Shown: positions 1 through 8,180 of the stretch, piece after piece
Layout: the number at the start of each line of letters is the position of its first letter
Position numbering within the stretch: position 1 is the first letter of the stretch
DNA from: Phoronis australis
Lineage: Eukaryota > Phoronida > Phoronidae
Assembly (NCBI GenBank): GCA_002633005.1
Contig: NMRA01000186.1
Location: forward strand, 196,160-224,981
Direction of reading: 5' to 3'
Length of the DNA stretch: 28,822 nt
Translations under genes and position numbers: made by a program
The notes under the pieces: model-generated
The model's input: only the letters and a program-made list of their open reading frames with translations
What the model was told of the DNA's origin: nothing
Database searches by the model: none

Positions 1-135
1 GATAGTTTTAAGTGTAGAGTGTATTTTTGACGAGGTGAAAACTGGAAATCGTTAACCCAAATCCGGTCACGGCCCGTTTAAAATACACTGGAGTAACGAA
101 ATGAGTACAGAAAGCGAATGGAAGTATTGTAGCCC

Positions 136-453
136 CTACATGGCCAACCGAGGGGCTACGTGTAGCCTACTAGATGGCCCCGCAGGTCTCCTAATGTTGT
201 TTATCCATTTTTCACGAAGTTCTTTGTTTGCAGGGAACACATACAAACTCAGATTTTTATCTCTCTTGTTGTTTTTGAAGCAGCCAGGAACACAACAAGT
301 GTATCCGCCGTAAGTTTTCTTCGCGCTCGTACCGCGTATTACGCTTGTTACTATGGCCGCTTTCGGAATCCTGACCACAGCACCCACAATGCACCATTTT
401 AACCTAATTTCAATATGGCGTCGCTGCAAATCCGCGGCTACTGGGTAGATCAC
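136..453 (-). CDS. THAP-type zinc-finger exon (partial)
   Basis: The 105-residue reading frame contains the N-terminal half of a THAP DNA-binding domain. Visible features are the C-x3/4-C zinc ligands (C53/C54 and C58, in CCVPGC), a basic stretch, the YVFP turn (residues 71-74) and the conserved Trp83 in REKWINNIRR. THAP domains are about 90 residues and close with a C-x2-H pair and an AVPTIF-like box. Both are absent here: the frame runs into unrelated residues and stops. The exon probably ends near the Arg-rich segment and continues below position 1. The residues before the first Cys have no family signal, so the true start may lie inside the frame. THAP proteins act as transcription factors or derive from P-element-like transposases; this piece cannot tell which. 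The domain call is fairly sure, the gene boundaries are not. Confidence 0.65.
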   Translation of the reverse strand: MIYPVAADLQRRHIEIRLKWCIVGAVVRIPKAAIVTSVIRGTSAKKTYGGYTCCVPGCFKNNKRDKNLSLYVFPANKELREKWINNIRRPAGPSSRLHVAPRLAM

Positions 454-1752
454 GACTGTTACAAGAATCGACTAGTGACAACCTGAAAAGAAAAACGAAA
501 GCACTCAATTTGGTACAGGTGAACTCATGAAGGACGTAAACCAGGCAATTCAAGAACCGGTCTACTATTTATATATTTAATTTTCTTTCTTAATATACAT
601 TTAACCAATTACAATTCATCTATGTTGACCGTTTTCATTTCATTGCGTCATATATTTGCTACAGTTACGGAAAATAGTTCTTCCCACAGGTCTCTGCTGA
701 TGGACACTACACACTTCTGCTAACATTTAAAGTATGAACAGTCGCGAGTTTACTGAAGTCTCATTATAAGTACAGAAATGTTGTTGAAGAATAACAGTGA
801 CTATCTGAAGACAGGAATACATAACAAAATAAAATATGGAAGCACCAAACAAAAATCAAAACAACACTTACCTGTTGCAATAACGCCTTAAATGCGAACG
901 TACTGACCGACTTGCATGAACGGAATGTTAGTTGAACATGTTAGTAGAACAAAACTGTCTCAATGAAATTTTCATGGTTTACAGGTTTAAGAAGATCCAC
1001 CGTAAATTTCCGTATATAAATCCAGAAGAAACTATGGCCAATTTGCGTATCTTAAATTTTTTCCTAAAATATACCTAGGATGCATATCTGAGAATAAAAA
1101 TGCATGCTTGAAATCTAAAAATAATGCTATTGCCACTAGGATATAATTAGGGTGAGCTGCAGTATTTATACTGTGTTCGTGTATTCGGCATTGCCCTGGT
1201 GTATTTTTGCATAAGACGTTTGGTTTCCCCAACTTATATACGGAAATCGCTGGTAATACTTCCCAAAATTATTTACCCTTGCTGCAAGGCTTCACCTCGG
1301 GTAAAAATAGAACAATAATAATTAGCAATGTAACAGTCAACACAATTAAACACACTTTCAGCTGAAATGCCTCTAAAACTATATTAAGTAATACAAAAAC
1401 ATGGCCTGTAGTTTAAGATCACGTTTCTTTTTTGTCTCAAAACTATTAACTGAAGGCGGTAACAGGGACAAGAAGGCAAGGTCCTGTGGAAAGTAGATAT
1501 CGAACTCCGGGTCGGAAACACTTATCAGGTTCCAAGCCCGTTGCATCGGACTCCAGGTCCTGTATTCTTGTTAGCCTACCCCTAGGACCACAAGAAGCAA
1601 CGACTACCAAATCTGATTCAACTGACTTTTCATTTTTCGAAATGATTGGTGGAGGATTTTCTTAGCCGCAGCAGACAGAGAGTGCCACAGGGTCCCGGTG
1701 TCCTTGTCGTGATTCATCTTAATCTCGGGACACTATGGAGTTCAGGGTGTTG
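454..1752. other. Non-coding stretch without recognised features
   Basis: AT-rich sequence with frequent stops in all frames. No domain, tRNA, tandem repeat or transposon end was recognised. Confidence 0.5.
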
Positions 1753-1984
1753 TACCTCAGACGGTACAGAAAACAAGACCACAAGTACACAGACCAGTGG
1801 ATGAGCAAGCAAAATTGGGTCGCCGCAAGTTAAATCTTTTTTTAGGTTTACATCTGGGGTAAAGCTCGTAACGCTAGAACTTCGCTAAAAAGCAAGAATT
1901 CATGAAATTACCTGATGTCTTGTGTTTTTGAATTGAAAGCGTGATTTTGGCTAGATTTTTGTATTTCCCAAGACAGCTACTGAG
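1753..1984. repeat. Direct repeat A, copy 1
   Basis: About 230 bp that recurs at 2406-2634 in the same orientation with small indels and a few substitutions. Shared landmarks are the opening TACCTCAGACGGTACAG and the closing CCCAAGACAGCTACTGA. No coding signal. The second copy starts exactly at an N, so the duplication may be two alleles placed side by side by the assembler. Confidence 0.8.
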
Positions 1985-2404
1985 GCTCTACCCTAGTCTG
2001 CGACCAGGGGCGCAAGGGTGAGAATCTCACGAACACGCTAGACTGAAGACGTCGAGACGTTTGGTGAGGCATTGCAAACGAAGCTCACGATCACACTATC
2101 TTCTTTAGCGAGATTCTTGCATCTGCGATGCTTATCAGAGAGCAACAGACAATTTGTAAGGGTAATGAAACGTGGCACCGGCACTTACACAACATAGGAC
2201 AGGGATGCAATGTCTCTGTAACAATTGCGTGTGCGCCGCGCCCCTTTCTAAGTGCTGGGCCTTGCACTATGTTTGATTTTTAACCAGCTTTACTTTGGCT
2301 CCGTCTCATTCGGCTGTTGCTGTTCACTATCTACACTACTTTGAACGCGTGATATCCTACGGACAGACTTAGCTGTGGCCTATTGTGAATGGGGGCCTAA
2401 ACAA

Positions 2405-2405
2405 N
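2405..2405. other. Single N at a duplication boundary
   Basis: An ambiguous base directly before direct repeat A copy 2. It looks like an assembly join rather than a biological base. Confidence 0.85.
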
Positions 2406-2634
2406 TACCTCAGACGGTACAGGGTGTGAATTAACAAGACCACAAGTACACAGACCAGTGGATGAGCAAGCAAAATTGGGTTAAATCTTTTTTAGGTTTA
2501 CATCTGGGGTAAAGCTCGTAACGCTAGAACTTCGATAAAAAGCAAGAATTCATGAAAAGAAGTGATGTTTTGTGTTTTTTAATTGAAAGCGTGATTTTGG
2601 CTAGATTCTTGCATTTCCCAAGACAGCTACTGAA
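2406..2634. repeat. Direct repeat A, copy 2
   Basis: Second copy of the segment at 1753-1984. It lacks the GTCGCCGCAA stretch after AAAATTGG and carries a different short insertion (GGTGTGAATT) near its start. Flanked on its left by an N. Confidence 0.8.
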
Positions 2635-2985
2635 GGCCAGGACGTTTTAAAAATAAAAACGTTTCGTAAACACGCAAGTTGATGTCAGGCGTGCAAGTTC
2701 AATGTCACAGTCGGAAGTCGAACAGCACGGCCTAATTAAACCAGAGCACATGTTACGCTACAACGAAAAGTTGCAGCCTTCGGTGTATTTCCTATTTGTA
2801 TTTTCATCAGAAATTTTTCGTCATGCGGAACTCGGTGATTCTTTTCATAGCTAAAGCGCCAAACACAAGCTAAACGCAAGGCAATCGAGTAACGGTCGTG
2901 ACTACATCGTCAGGACAAGGTAAAAATTACAAACCCGTTATACCGATTCTCGGACTGAAGCCGTATACAGTAGTAATCATCTGTT

Positions 2986-3138
2986 GAACGCCTTAGTGAC
3001 AGGGGAGTTGCGTCGATCCCAAATTACCGTTTCTAAAAATTTTCCTTGTCCGAAAGTCGCAGGACAAAAATCCGACGTTTATGACATTGTCCGAAATTTG
3101 AGGATCGTTGAAAAACATTTTTTGACCTTGTACGAATT
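2986..3138. repeat. Direct repeat B, copy 1
   Basis: About 153 bp that is nearly identical to 3140-3293, including GAGTTGCGTCGATCCCAAAT and GAGGATCGTTGAAAAACATT. The two copies are separated only by an N at 3139. This fits overlapping contig ends left uncollapsed, or a very recent tandem duplication. Confidence 0.85.
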
Positions 3139-3139
3139 N

Positions 3140-3293
3140 GAACGCTTTAGTGACACGGGAGTTGCGTCGATCCCAAATTACCGTTTCTAAAAATTTTCCT
3201 TGTCCGAAAGTCGCGAGACAAAAATCCGACGTTTATGACATTGTCCAAAATTTGAGGATCGTTGAAAAACATTTTTTGACCATGTACGAATTT
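3140..3293. repeat. Direct repeat B, copy 2
   Basis: Second copy of the preceding segment, starting right after the N at 3139. Only a handful of differences are visible, for example CTTTAGTGACACGG for CCTTAGTGACAGGG. Confidence 0.85.
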
Positions 3294-3399
3294 CGTGGAC
3301 TATGAATAACTCATTTCGGAAATATTTATTCTTGGTCGAAAATGGCGGGCCGTCCGAAAATCACGCAACTTTACCGTAACCGCTTGAAAAGCCCCATCT

Positions 3400-3985
3400 T
3401 GAGAACAAAATGGCCTCTGTGGGTCAAGTGTGAATCGGTTCTTTAGATATCCACCGGAAATGCTCTTCCCTTAAATAACACTTGAAAAGTCCCACGATGA
3501 AAACTAAACAGACTCTAGGAGGTACTACAGTGTTTGAATCTGTTCCGAACTTTAGTGGCGCCACCGCATTGCCATCACATACATCTGTGGTAGCTTTCAA
3601 TGAAATTCTTCAATCAGTTCTCTACATATCATGCGGAAATGCTCTGGCACAAAATGACCACTAGGGGGTGCTGCAGTTGCCGAGTCTGCCGGAAAATCGA
3701 ATGGTGTCACCAAAGTCTCATAATTAACCTATGTGTCAAGTTTCAATGGCATCCATCAATTGGTTCTTTAGATCTTTCAGAAATGCTCTTCCCTCAAACA
3801 GTCCTGGAAAAGCCCTAGTCAAAATGGCCGCTAAGAGGCACTGCAGTGGTTGAATCCACACGAAAACTTAATGGTGCTGGCGCATTGAAATCTCATACCC
3901 CTGTGTCAACTTACACTGAAATCCTTTAATGGTTTCTCTACATAACTTCTGGAAATGGTTTCGCACAAAATGGCCACTAGGACAC
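3400..3985 (+). repeat. Degenerate tandem repeat with CTCF-like core (cluster 1)
   Basis: Four to five units of about 140-170 bp. Each has a variant of AAAATGGCCACTAGGGGG, then a GCAGT...GAATC...CGAAAA stretch, then a CTCATAC...TGTGTCAA stretch. Cores lie near 3408, 3515, 3655, 3825 and 3970. The unit at 3658 reads CCACTAGGGGGTGCT and the one at 3828 reads CCGCTAAGAGGCACT, both close to the animal CTCF core. The same family recurs at 9890-11560 and 13890-14965 in the same orientation. No protein-coding signal. Confidence 0.7.
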
Positions 3986-4013
3986 AGAATATTTCGAAAC
4001 ATACATGACTGTA

Positions 4014-4199
4014 CTGTTACCCCCTCCATTTGTCATTCTTTGCAGTATTTCACACCTGCTGTGTCCCACACTTCCCTGTTATTGCCTCCATTTGTAATTC
4101 TTTGCAGTCTTTCACATCTCCCGTGTCCCAGACTTTCCTGTTACCCCCCCTCCCCGTTTGTCATTCTTGAAGTACTTCGCACCTGCTATGTCCCATTGT
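4014..4199. repeat. 62-bp tandem repeat, three copies
   Basis: Three pyrimidine-rich units start at 4014, 4076 and 4138, spaced exactly 62 bp. Each runs CTGTTA, a C-rich run, TCATTCTT(TG), a CACACCTGCT-like stretch and TGTCCCA. They directly follow the last unit of the CTCF-like repeat cluster. Divergence between copies is modest. Confidence 0.8.
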
Positions 4200-5125
4200 G
4201 CATATTACTAGTTTTTGTGAGTCTGTTCTGGAGCTAGTACTGTGTCATTTTATTTCCACTTGAGAATGAAACAAGTATGTTTTGAAATACCGGGTGTCTT
4301 TTAACCATGTCTCTTGGTCAGTTGATTGTCGAACTCTGTTCCGAGGATGCAAACGGAATGGAATAAAGATAGTCAACAATGACAAGTGTCCTGTCTTATA
4401 ACAAGTTTTGCATAACGGAAAACGTGCTACCCAAGTACAGCAAATACATAATTATGTGGGTGCATAAAAATGGAATGTGAAACACATGGAGGCATCATTA
4501 AGTGATAACACTGTCCTTACTTTGAAAATGGTTCAAAATAAGTTTCGCATGAAGCGTCAACTGGTGACAGTGAGTCCGGCTTAGGGCCGCTAAAAAACTG
4601 CTGATGGTACAGCAAAGGTCGCGAATTTCTATCTATCTGTCAAGAAAAAATCGGTGGCTCAACTGCTAACTGGTGTACTAATTTTCATCAGATCGCACAG
4701 CCAACTGCAGTGCCGACTTCAGTGAAGGCACTTGAACGTTGCACCTTCACAAGTGTTAAAGAATTACAAAAATACACCAAAGCATGATGATTTGCTGCTG
4801 GTGCCAGAATTCAGATCCAAGTGTTAACAGCAATCAAGAGAATGAGATAATGACCCTTAGCAGAATGTTGCTTATGTGGGTGGAATTGGCTAGATGACCA
4901 ATTGTGGACTCAGTGCCGATCTGTCCATCAAAAATTCATGACTTGTGCTCTATATTGAAATTTTGAAGATTCATTGATTATGGTAGGATCTCACCATCTC
5001 ATCAACATCAGACAGACACAATTGCCAAATTTGCCCTTCCCATTTTTCAACATTTCATCAAAATACCGCTCATGGGATGTATGACATAACAGTTGGTTGT
5101 AAACAGTAATTGCACAGATATCAGG
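4200..5125. other. Non-coding stretch without recognised features
   Basis: No long reading frame, repeat or RNA gene was recognised between the 62-bp repeat and the tRNA-like sequence. Confidence 0.5.
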
Positions 5126-5198
5126 TCCTCAGTAGCTCAGTGGTAAGAGCACTAGACTAGCAATCAAGAGACCTGTGGTTCGATTCCCAGTTGGGGTT
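5126..5198 (+). tRNA. tRNA-like sequence, anticodon AGC (probable pseudogene or SINE head)
   Basis: A 73-nt cloverleaf can be drawn. The acceptor TCCTCAG pairs with TTGGGGT (6/7 counting wobbles). The D stem GCTC/GAGC is perfect, with box A TAGCTCAGTGGTAAGAGC. The anticodon stem CTAGA/TCAAG has one mismatch and loop CTAGCAA, giving anticodon AGC (Ala). Box B is GGTTCGATTCC. The T stem pairs only at G-C, G-C and one wobble, position 1 is T opposite T72, and the G3:U70 pair that identifies tRNA-Ala is absent (C3-G70 instead). This fits a decayed tRNA or the Pol III head of a SINE better than a working tRNA. ATCAGG (5120-5125) and CCTGAT (5199-5204) frame it as a short inverted repeat. Confidence 0.55.
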
Positions 5199-5322
5199 CC
5201 TGATTATTCTGTGTTTATTTAATTCACTACAGGCCAACATCAGCGTCTCTATATTAACCATTTTTCAACATGTTTTAGTATAACTGTTTAGTGAATTAAA
5301 TCAGTTTTTGGCCACAGTAAGA

Positions 5323-5577
5323 TTAAAAACCGGACGATCGCCGCACAAATAAAAAAGTTCATGTTCAATTCAATGTTTCGCCTTTTCATTAGACATCATC
5401 AGGATCATATTTACAACAATTTTGGATAACAAGTACCAACATACAGCTCAGGTAACATCCATAAAGTGAAGTGAGAGATACATAGAATATAGTCAGTAGC
5501 TGGTCATTACCATAGTTGCAGGGTCACTGAGCTCTGCATGTTATTCAGAGAATCAGTGGCATCTGCTGGTTCTGAAT
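5323..5577 (-). repeat. Left inverted arm of Penelope-like element
   Basis: Pairs with 6120-6367 at high identity. On the minus strand it includes CCTGATGATGTC, then AAAAGGCGAAACATTG. That order (CTGATGA, short stem, GAAAC) is the conserved core order of hammerhead ribozymes known from Penelope terminal repeats. Only a weak 3-bp stem II (GTC/GGC) is seen and I could not complete stems I and III, so a working ribozyme is not claimed. Confidence 0.75.
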
Positions 5578-5626
5578 CATTCTCTCTTAAATGTACAATA
5601 ACTCCTTATTAGGTTCTCTGCAAATA

Positions 5627-6013
5627 CTAACAGAATTGGCTTAGTTGGTGATCGCTGCTAACACAATGGCTATATATGTTACTTTTCTCTGAAGTGTGAT
5701 GTTCTTTCAACCTGTCACAGAGGCGTCTTTGTGCGAGTCCTATATAGAATTCCTTACAGTTGTCACATTCAACCTTATACACAACATTGCTCTTGTTTAA
5801 TAAAGGGATGGGTGACTTCAGTTTACACAGCATATTAGAAAGTTTCTGAAGGGGTTTGAAAACAATTATCAGTTCAACGGCTGGGTCTATGCAATAAATA
5901 AGGTGAGATAATTGACGTTCCAATTTTATACTACTTGGCCCCATGTAACCAAGAGAAAAGATAACTTTCTTTTTCTTGGGTCCAATAACAGCTACCTTAT
6001 CTGCCTCATTCAT
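5627..6013 (-). CDS. GIY-YIG endonuclease end of Penelope-like ORF
   Basis: A 128-residue frame matching the C-terminal end of Penelope-like retroelement polyproteins. Residues 47-63 (VELIIVFKPLQKLSNML) are the linker typical of these elements just before the nuclease. The nuclease shows VVY (77-79), a C83-x2-C86 pair, YIG (90-92), and Arg101 and His105 in CDRLKEH, the expected layout of the GIY-YIG core. In a live element this nuclease nicks target DNA to prime reverse transcription. The first Met is internal: in another frame just upstream, LLRANGYPLNFLNSCERHF looks like the preceding part of the same polyprotein, so a frameshift or stop separates them. The nuclease frame ends soon after the core. 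It is a 5'-truncated, probably dead copy. Confidence 0.75.
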   Translation of the reverse strand: MNEADKVAVIGPKKKKVIFSLGYMGPSSIKLERQLSHLIYCIDPAVELIIVFKPLQKLSNMLCKLKSPIPLLNKSNVVYKVECDNCKEFYIGLAQRRLCDRLKEHHTSEKSNIYSHCVSSDHQLSQFC

Positions 6014-6119
6014 CTATGATAGGAAGTGCCTTTCACAGCTATTCAGAAAATTCAGAGGGTAACCATTGGCACGTAGTAACTGTAAAGTCCTAGCGACGTG
6101 TACGTCACTATCATTTGCC

Positions 6120-6367
6120 ATTCAGAACCAGCATGCCACTGATTCTCTGAATAACATGCAGAGCTCAGTGACCCTGCAAATATGGTGATGATCAGCATCT
6201 GACTATATTCCCCGTGTCTCTCACTTCACTTTATGGATTGTACCCGAGTTGTATGTTGGCACTTGTCCTAAATTGTAAATATGAACCTGATGACATCTAA
6301 TGAAAACACAAAACATTAAATTGAACATGAACTTCTTTATTTGTGCGGCGATCGTCCGGTTTTTAAA
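6120..6367 (+). repeat. Right inverted arm of Penelope-like element
   Basis: Reverse complement of 5323-5577. It reads on the plus strand as the ORF-downstream sequence of the element. Here the ribozyme-like core is degraded (GAAAC has become AAAAC). The transition from arm to the coding part is abrupt at 6119/6120. Confidence 0.75.
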
Positions 6368-6380
6368 CTGTTAGTGAATA

Positions 6381-7710
6381 CCCGAAATTTTTCAAAATAT
6401 AATCTAATGATGGCTATGTTACAGCGTTTAAAATGACAATTGTTTACTGCTACCTGACGTTTATAAGAAAATGAGAAAAATTTTAACTATATTGTGTCTT
6501 AAACTGGCGGGATTTTACCATAGATTGAATTAGTCATGACTAAAACTGTAACCAAAGTGGCTATGACAAAAAACACATTTAGATTTAGATAATTTTTCGG
6601 GTCTAAAAATTTCCTTAGTCCAAATAGATATGATATCTAAGGCTTGGAAAGATTTGACAAATTACTTTGAGACAAGGCTCAACAAGTTGACATTTTATTA
6701 GCCCAGCATGCTCAAGATCACTTCTTTGCCAAGACCAAAATACTTCACTACTGAGATGAGACTAATGTTCGGCGAACTATGTCCAGGTTTCCAGTTCAAT
6801 TTTCATTTTGAAATTGAATTTTGAAATCTCGAAAATTGAATTAATGTTCAAAATTTAATGCTCAATCTGAAATTGAAGAATTATAGTAAAATTTCATAGT
6901 TCAGTTAAATTGAAAATTGAAATATTGATCAATGTTCCAATGTTTCATTTTCCAACCTAAATGGAAATTAGGAATCATGAAATATTCAGTCAATCTTTCA
7001 TTCCACGAGTGTTTAGATCCCACACTGCAGTGATTGTTTTTCCCAACAGCCTGTGCATAGTAATCGCAGGGAGATACAAATCGTCATGGACATGAATTAT
7101 GTACAACCTTTCAACCAATTGCGTTTTGATTTATTGTAAAGTTGTTAAGTGACACAAACACAAAGCTATCAAAATTTCCTTTTTCAACCTTGGATCGACA
7201 ACAGAATTTCCAATAATGGTTCATTTAATTCCATGTTTCAGAATTATTCTAATTTCAAAATGAAAATTGAAAATCGAAATAAGGACAACCTTCATGAAAT
7301 GCATCCATTTAATATTAATACTGATAAATCATCTATGAAATATTGACCACAAGTTTCATTATCGTATTTAATCTTGAAACTGGAAAGTGGCACAGGTATT
7401 ATGGGACATGGGTTTATCTCCACTTCAATCACTAATTAAATGCAATTAAGCCAATGACGTTAAGGAGTCTTGGTAACAGGAAAGTTTTCCACTTTTAATC
7501 CCAGAGTTATAAAATTATGTTCACCATGATAAAAATGTCATTTATTAGACGCACACTAAATACTAAACAAGAGAGAAGGCCACAGCAAACAATGTACAGA
7601 AATTACAAATAGTCGTTTCACCTTCGATTTCCCTTCTTTACATGCCAATTTAAAACACAAGACACTCAGACAATTCAAATCTAACTTAAACAGTCTCCAA
7701 TAATACATAC
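6381..7710. other. AT-rich non-coding stretch with simple-sequence patches
   Basis: Contains degenerate AAATTGAA/TTGAAAAT patches at about 6795-6965 and 7245-7290. No gene was recognised. On gene order, this stretch or sequence beyond position 1 should hold the last exon(s) of the beta-galactosidase gene, but no NGxNLGRYW-like coding sequence was seen. Confidence 0.5.
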
Positions 7711-7816
7711 CTTAGACCAGCCCTTAGTGTTGAGGAATGTGTCGGCAACCATCTCCACATTGAACGTGCCCCGATATACTGTTGGTACAAAACCATGTGC
7801 GCCGTGGACAGGTTTC
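7711..7816 (-). CDS. GLB1: Beta-galactosidase (GH35) exon f, C-terminal jelly-roll
   Basis: The acceptor is TTTGTTTGTTCAG before 7816 and the donor is TCTAAG|GTATGT at 7711/7710. The 106-bp exon starts with one base that completes an Arg codon (AG|G) from the upstream exon and ends in phase 0. It encodes KPVHGAHGFVPTVYRGTF followed by NVEMVADTFLNTKGWSK. The P-x-(F)Y-x-G-x-F ... DTF(L/I) ... GW(T/S)K order is the conserved block before the NGxNLGRYW segment in animal GH35 beta-galactosidases, which hydrolyse terminal beta-galactose in lysosomes. The next exon should begin with G and the NG-NLGRYW motif; it was not found downstream (lower coordinates). A 48-bp minisatellite begins 40 bp upstream of this acceptor. 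Confidence 0.9.
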
Positions 7817-7855
7817 CTGAACAAACAAAACAATGAAACCATTGCAAAGTGTCAC

Positions 7856-8104
7856 CATCTACTCAGACATGTAGGTGTATCTGGACTTAGCTGGTACGGC
7901 ATACATCTACTCAGACATGTAGGTGTATCTGCACTTAGCTGGTAGGGCATACATCTACTCAGACATGTAGGTGTATCTGGACTTAGCTGGTACGGCATAC
8001 ATCTACTCAGACATGTAGGTGTATCTGCACTTAGCTGGTACGGCATACATCTACTCAGACATGTAGGTGTATCTGCACTTAGCTGGTACGGCATACATCT
8101 TCTC
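7856..8104. repeat. 48-bp minisatellite, five copies plus a partial
   Basis: Units start at 7856, 7904, 7952, 8000 and 8048, with a 9-bp stub at 8096, all exactly 48 bp apart. Copies are almost identical: one site alternates G,C,G,C,C (CTGGACTT or CTGCACTT), and copy 2 has TAGGG for TACGG. Each unit contains a small hairpin, CATCTAC-TCAGACAT-GTAGGTG. Because 48 is divisible by 3, frames stay open by chance, giving a 16-residue peptide repeat MPYQLSADTPTCLSRC on the minus strand; there is no reason to think it is translated. It lies in the 5.1-kb beta-galactosidase intron. Confidence 0.95.
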
Positions 8105-8180
8105 AACATGGAAATCGCCCAAAGTGCAACATATAAACAAGTTCATTGGAGTGCTTACTCAGCAATACACAAGCTGTATC

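Larger units (their letters stand above)
5323..6367 (-). mobile_element. Penelope-like retroelement remnant with long inverted arms
   Basis: The central part (5627-6100) carries the 3' end of a Penelope-like element ORF with its GIY-YIG endonuclease on the minus strand. It is flanked by two inverted arms of about 250 bp: 5323-5577, and 6120-6367 in reverse complement. Outer ends share CCGGACGATCGCCGCACAAA and inner ends share the CAGAACCAGC region. The left arm is the natural downstream sequence of the ORF. The right arm is an inverted copy abutting a 5'-truncated ORF, so the reverse-transcriptase part is missing. A possible target duplication, AACTGTT(T)AGTGAAT, lies at 5283-5298 and 6366-6380, but the left one sits about 25 bp outside the arm. 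Penelope elements are known to carry terminal repeats in direct or inverted orientation; the fold-back here may reflect that or a 5' inversion on insertion. Confidence 0.75.

Noticed and set aside
3482-4237. Plus-strand open frames across the first CTCF-like repeat cluster and the 62-bp repeat
   Set aside because: They fall entirely in degenerate repeats and have no protein-family signal.
5126-5198. Calling a functional tRNA-Ala
   Set aside because: T stem mismatches, U-U at the first acceptor pair and missing G3:U70 argue against a working tRNA-Ala; kept only as tRNA-like.
7856-8104. CRISPR-like appearance of regularly spaced repeats
   Set aside because: Units are contiguous with no unique spacers, and the sequence is clearly from an intron-bearing eukaryote.
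7852-8109. Open frame encoding repeated 16-residue peptide MPYQLSADTPTCLSRC
   Set aside because: It exists only because the minisatellite unit is 48 bp, a multiple of three; it lies in an intron and the opposite strand is also open in part.
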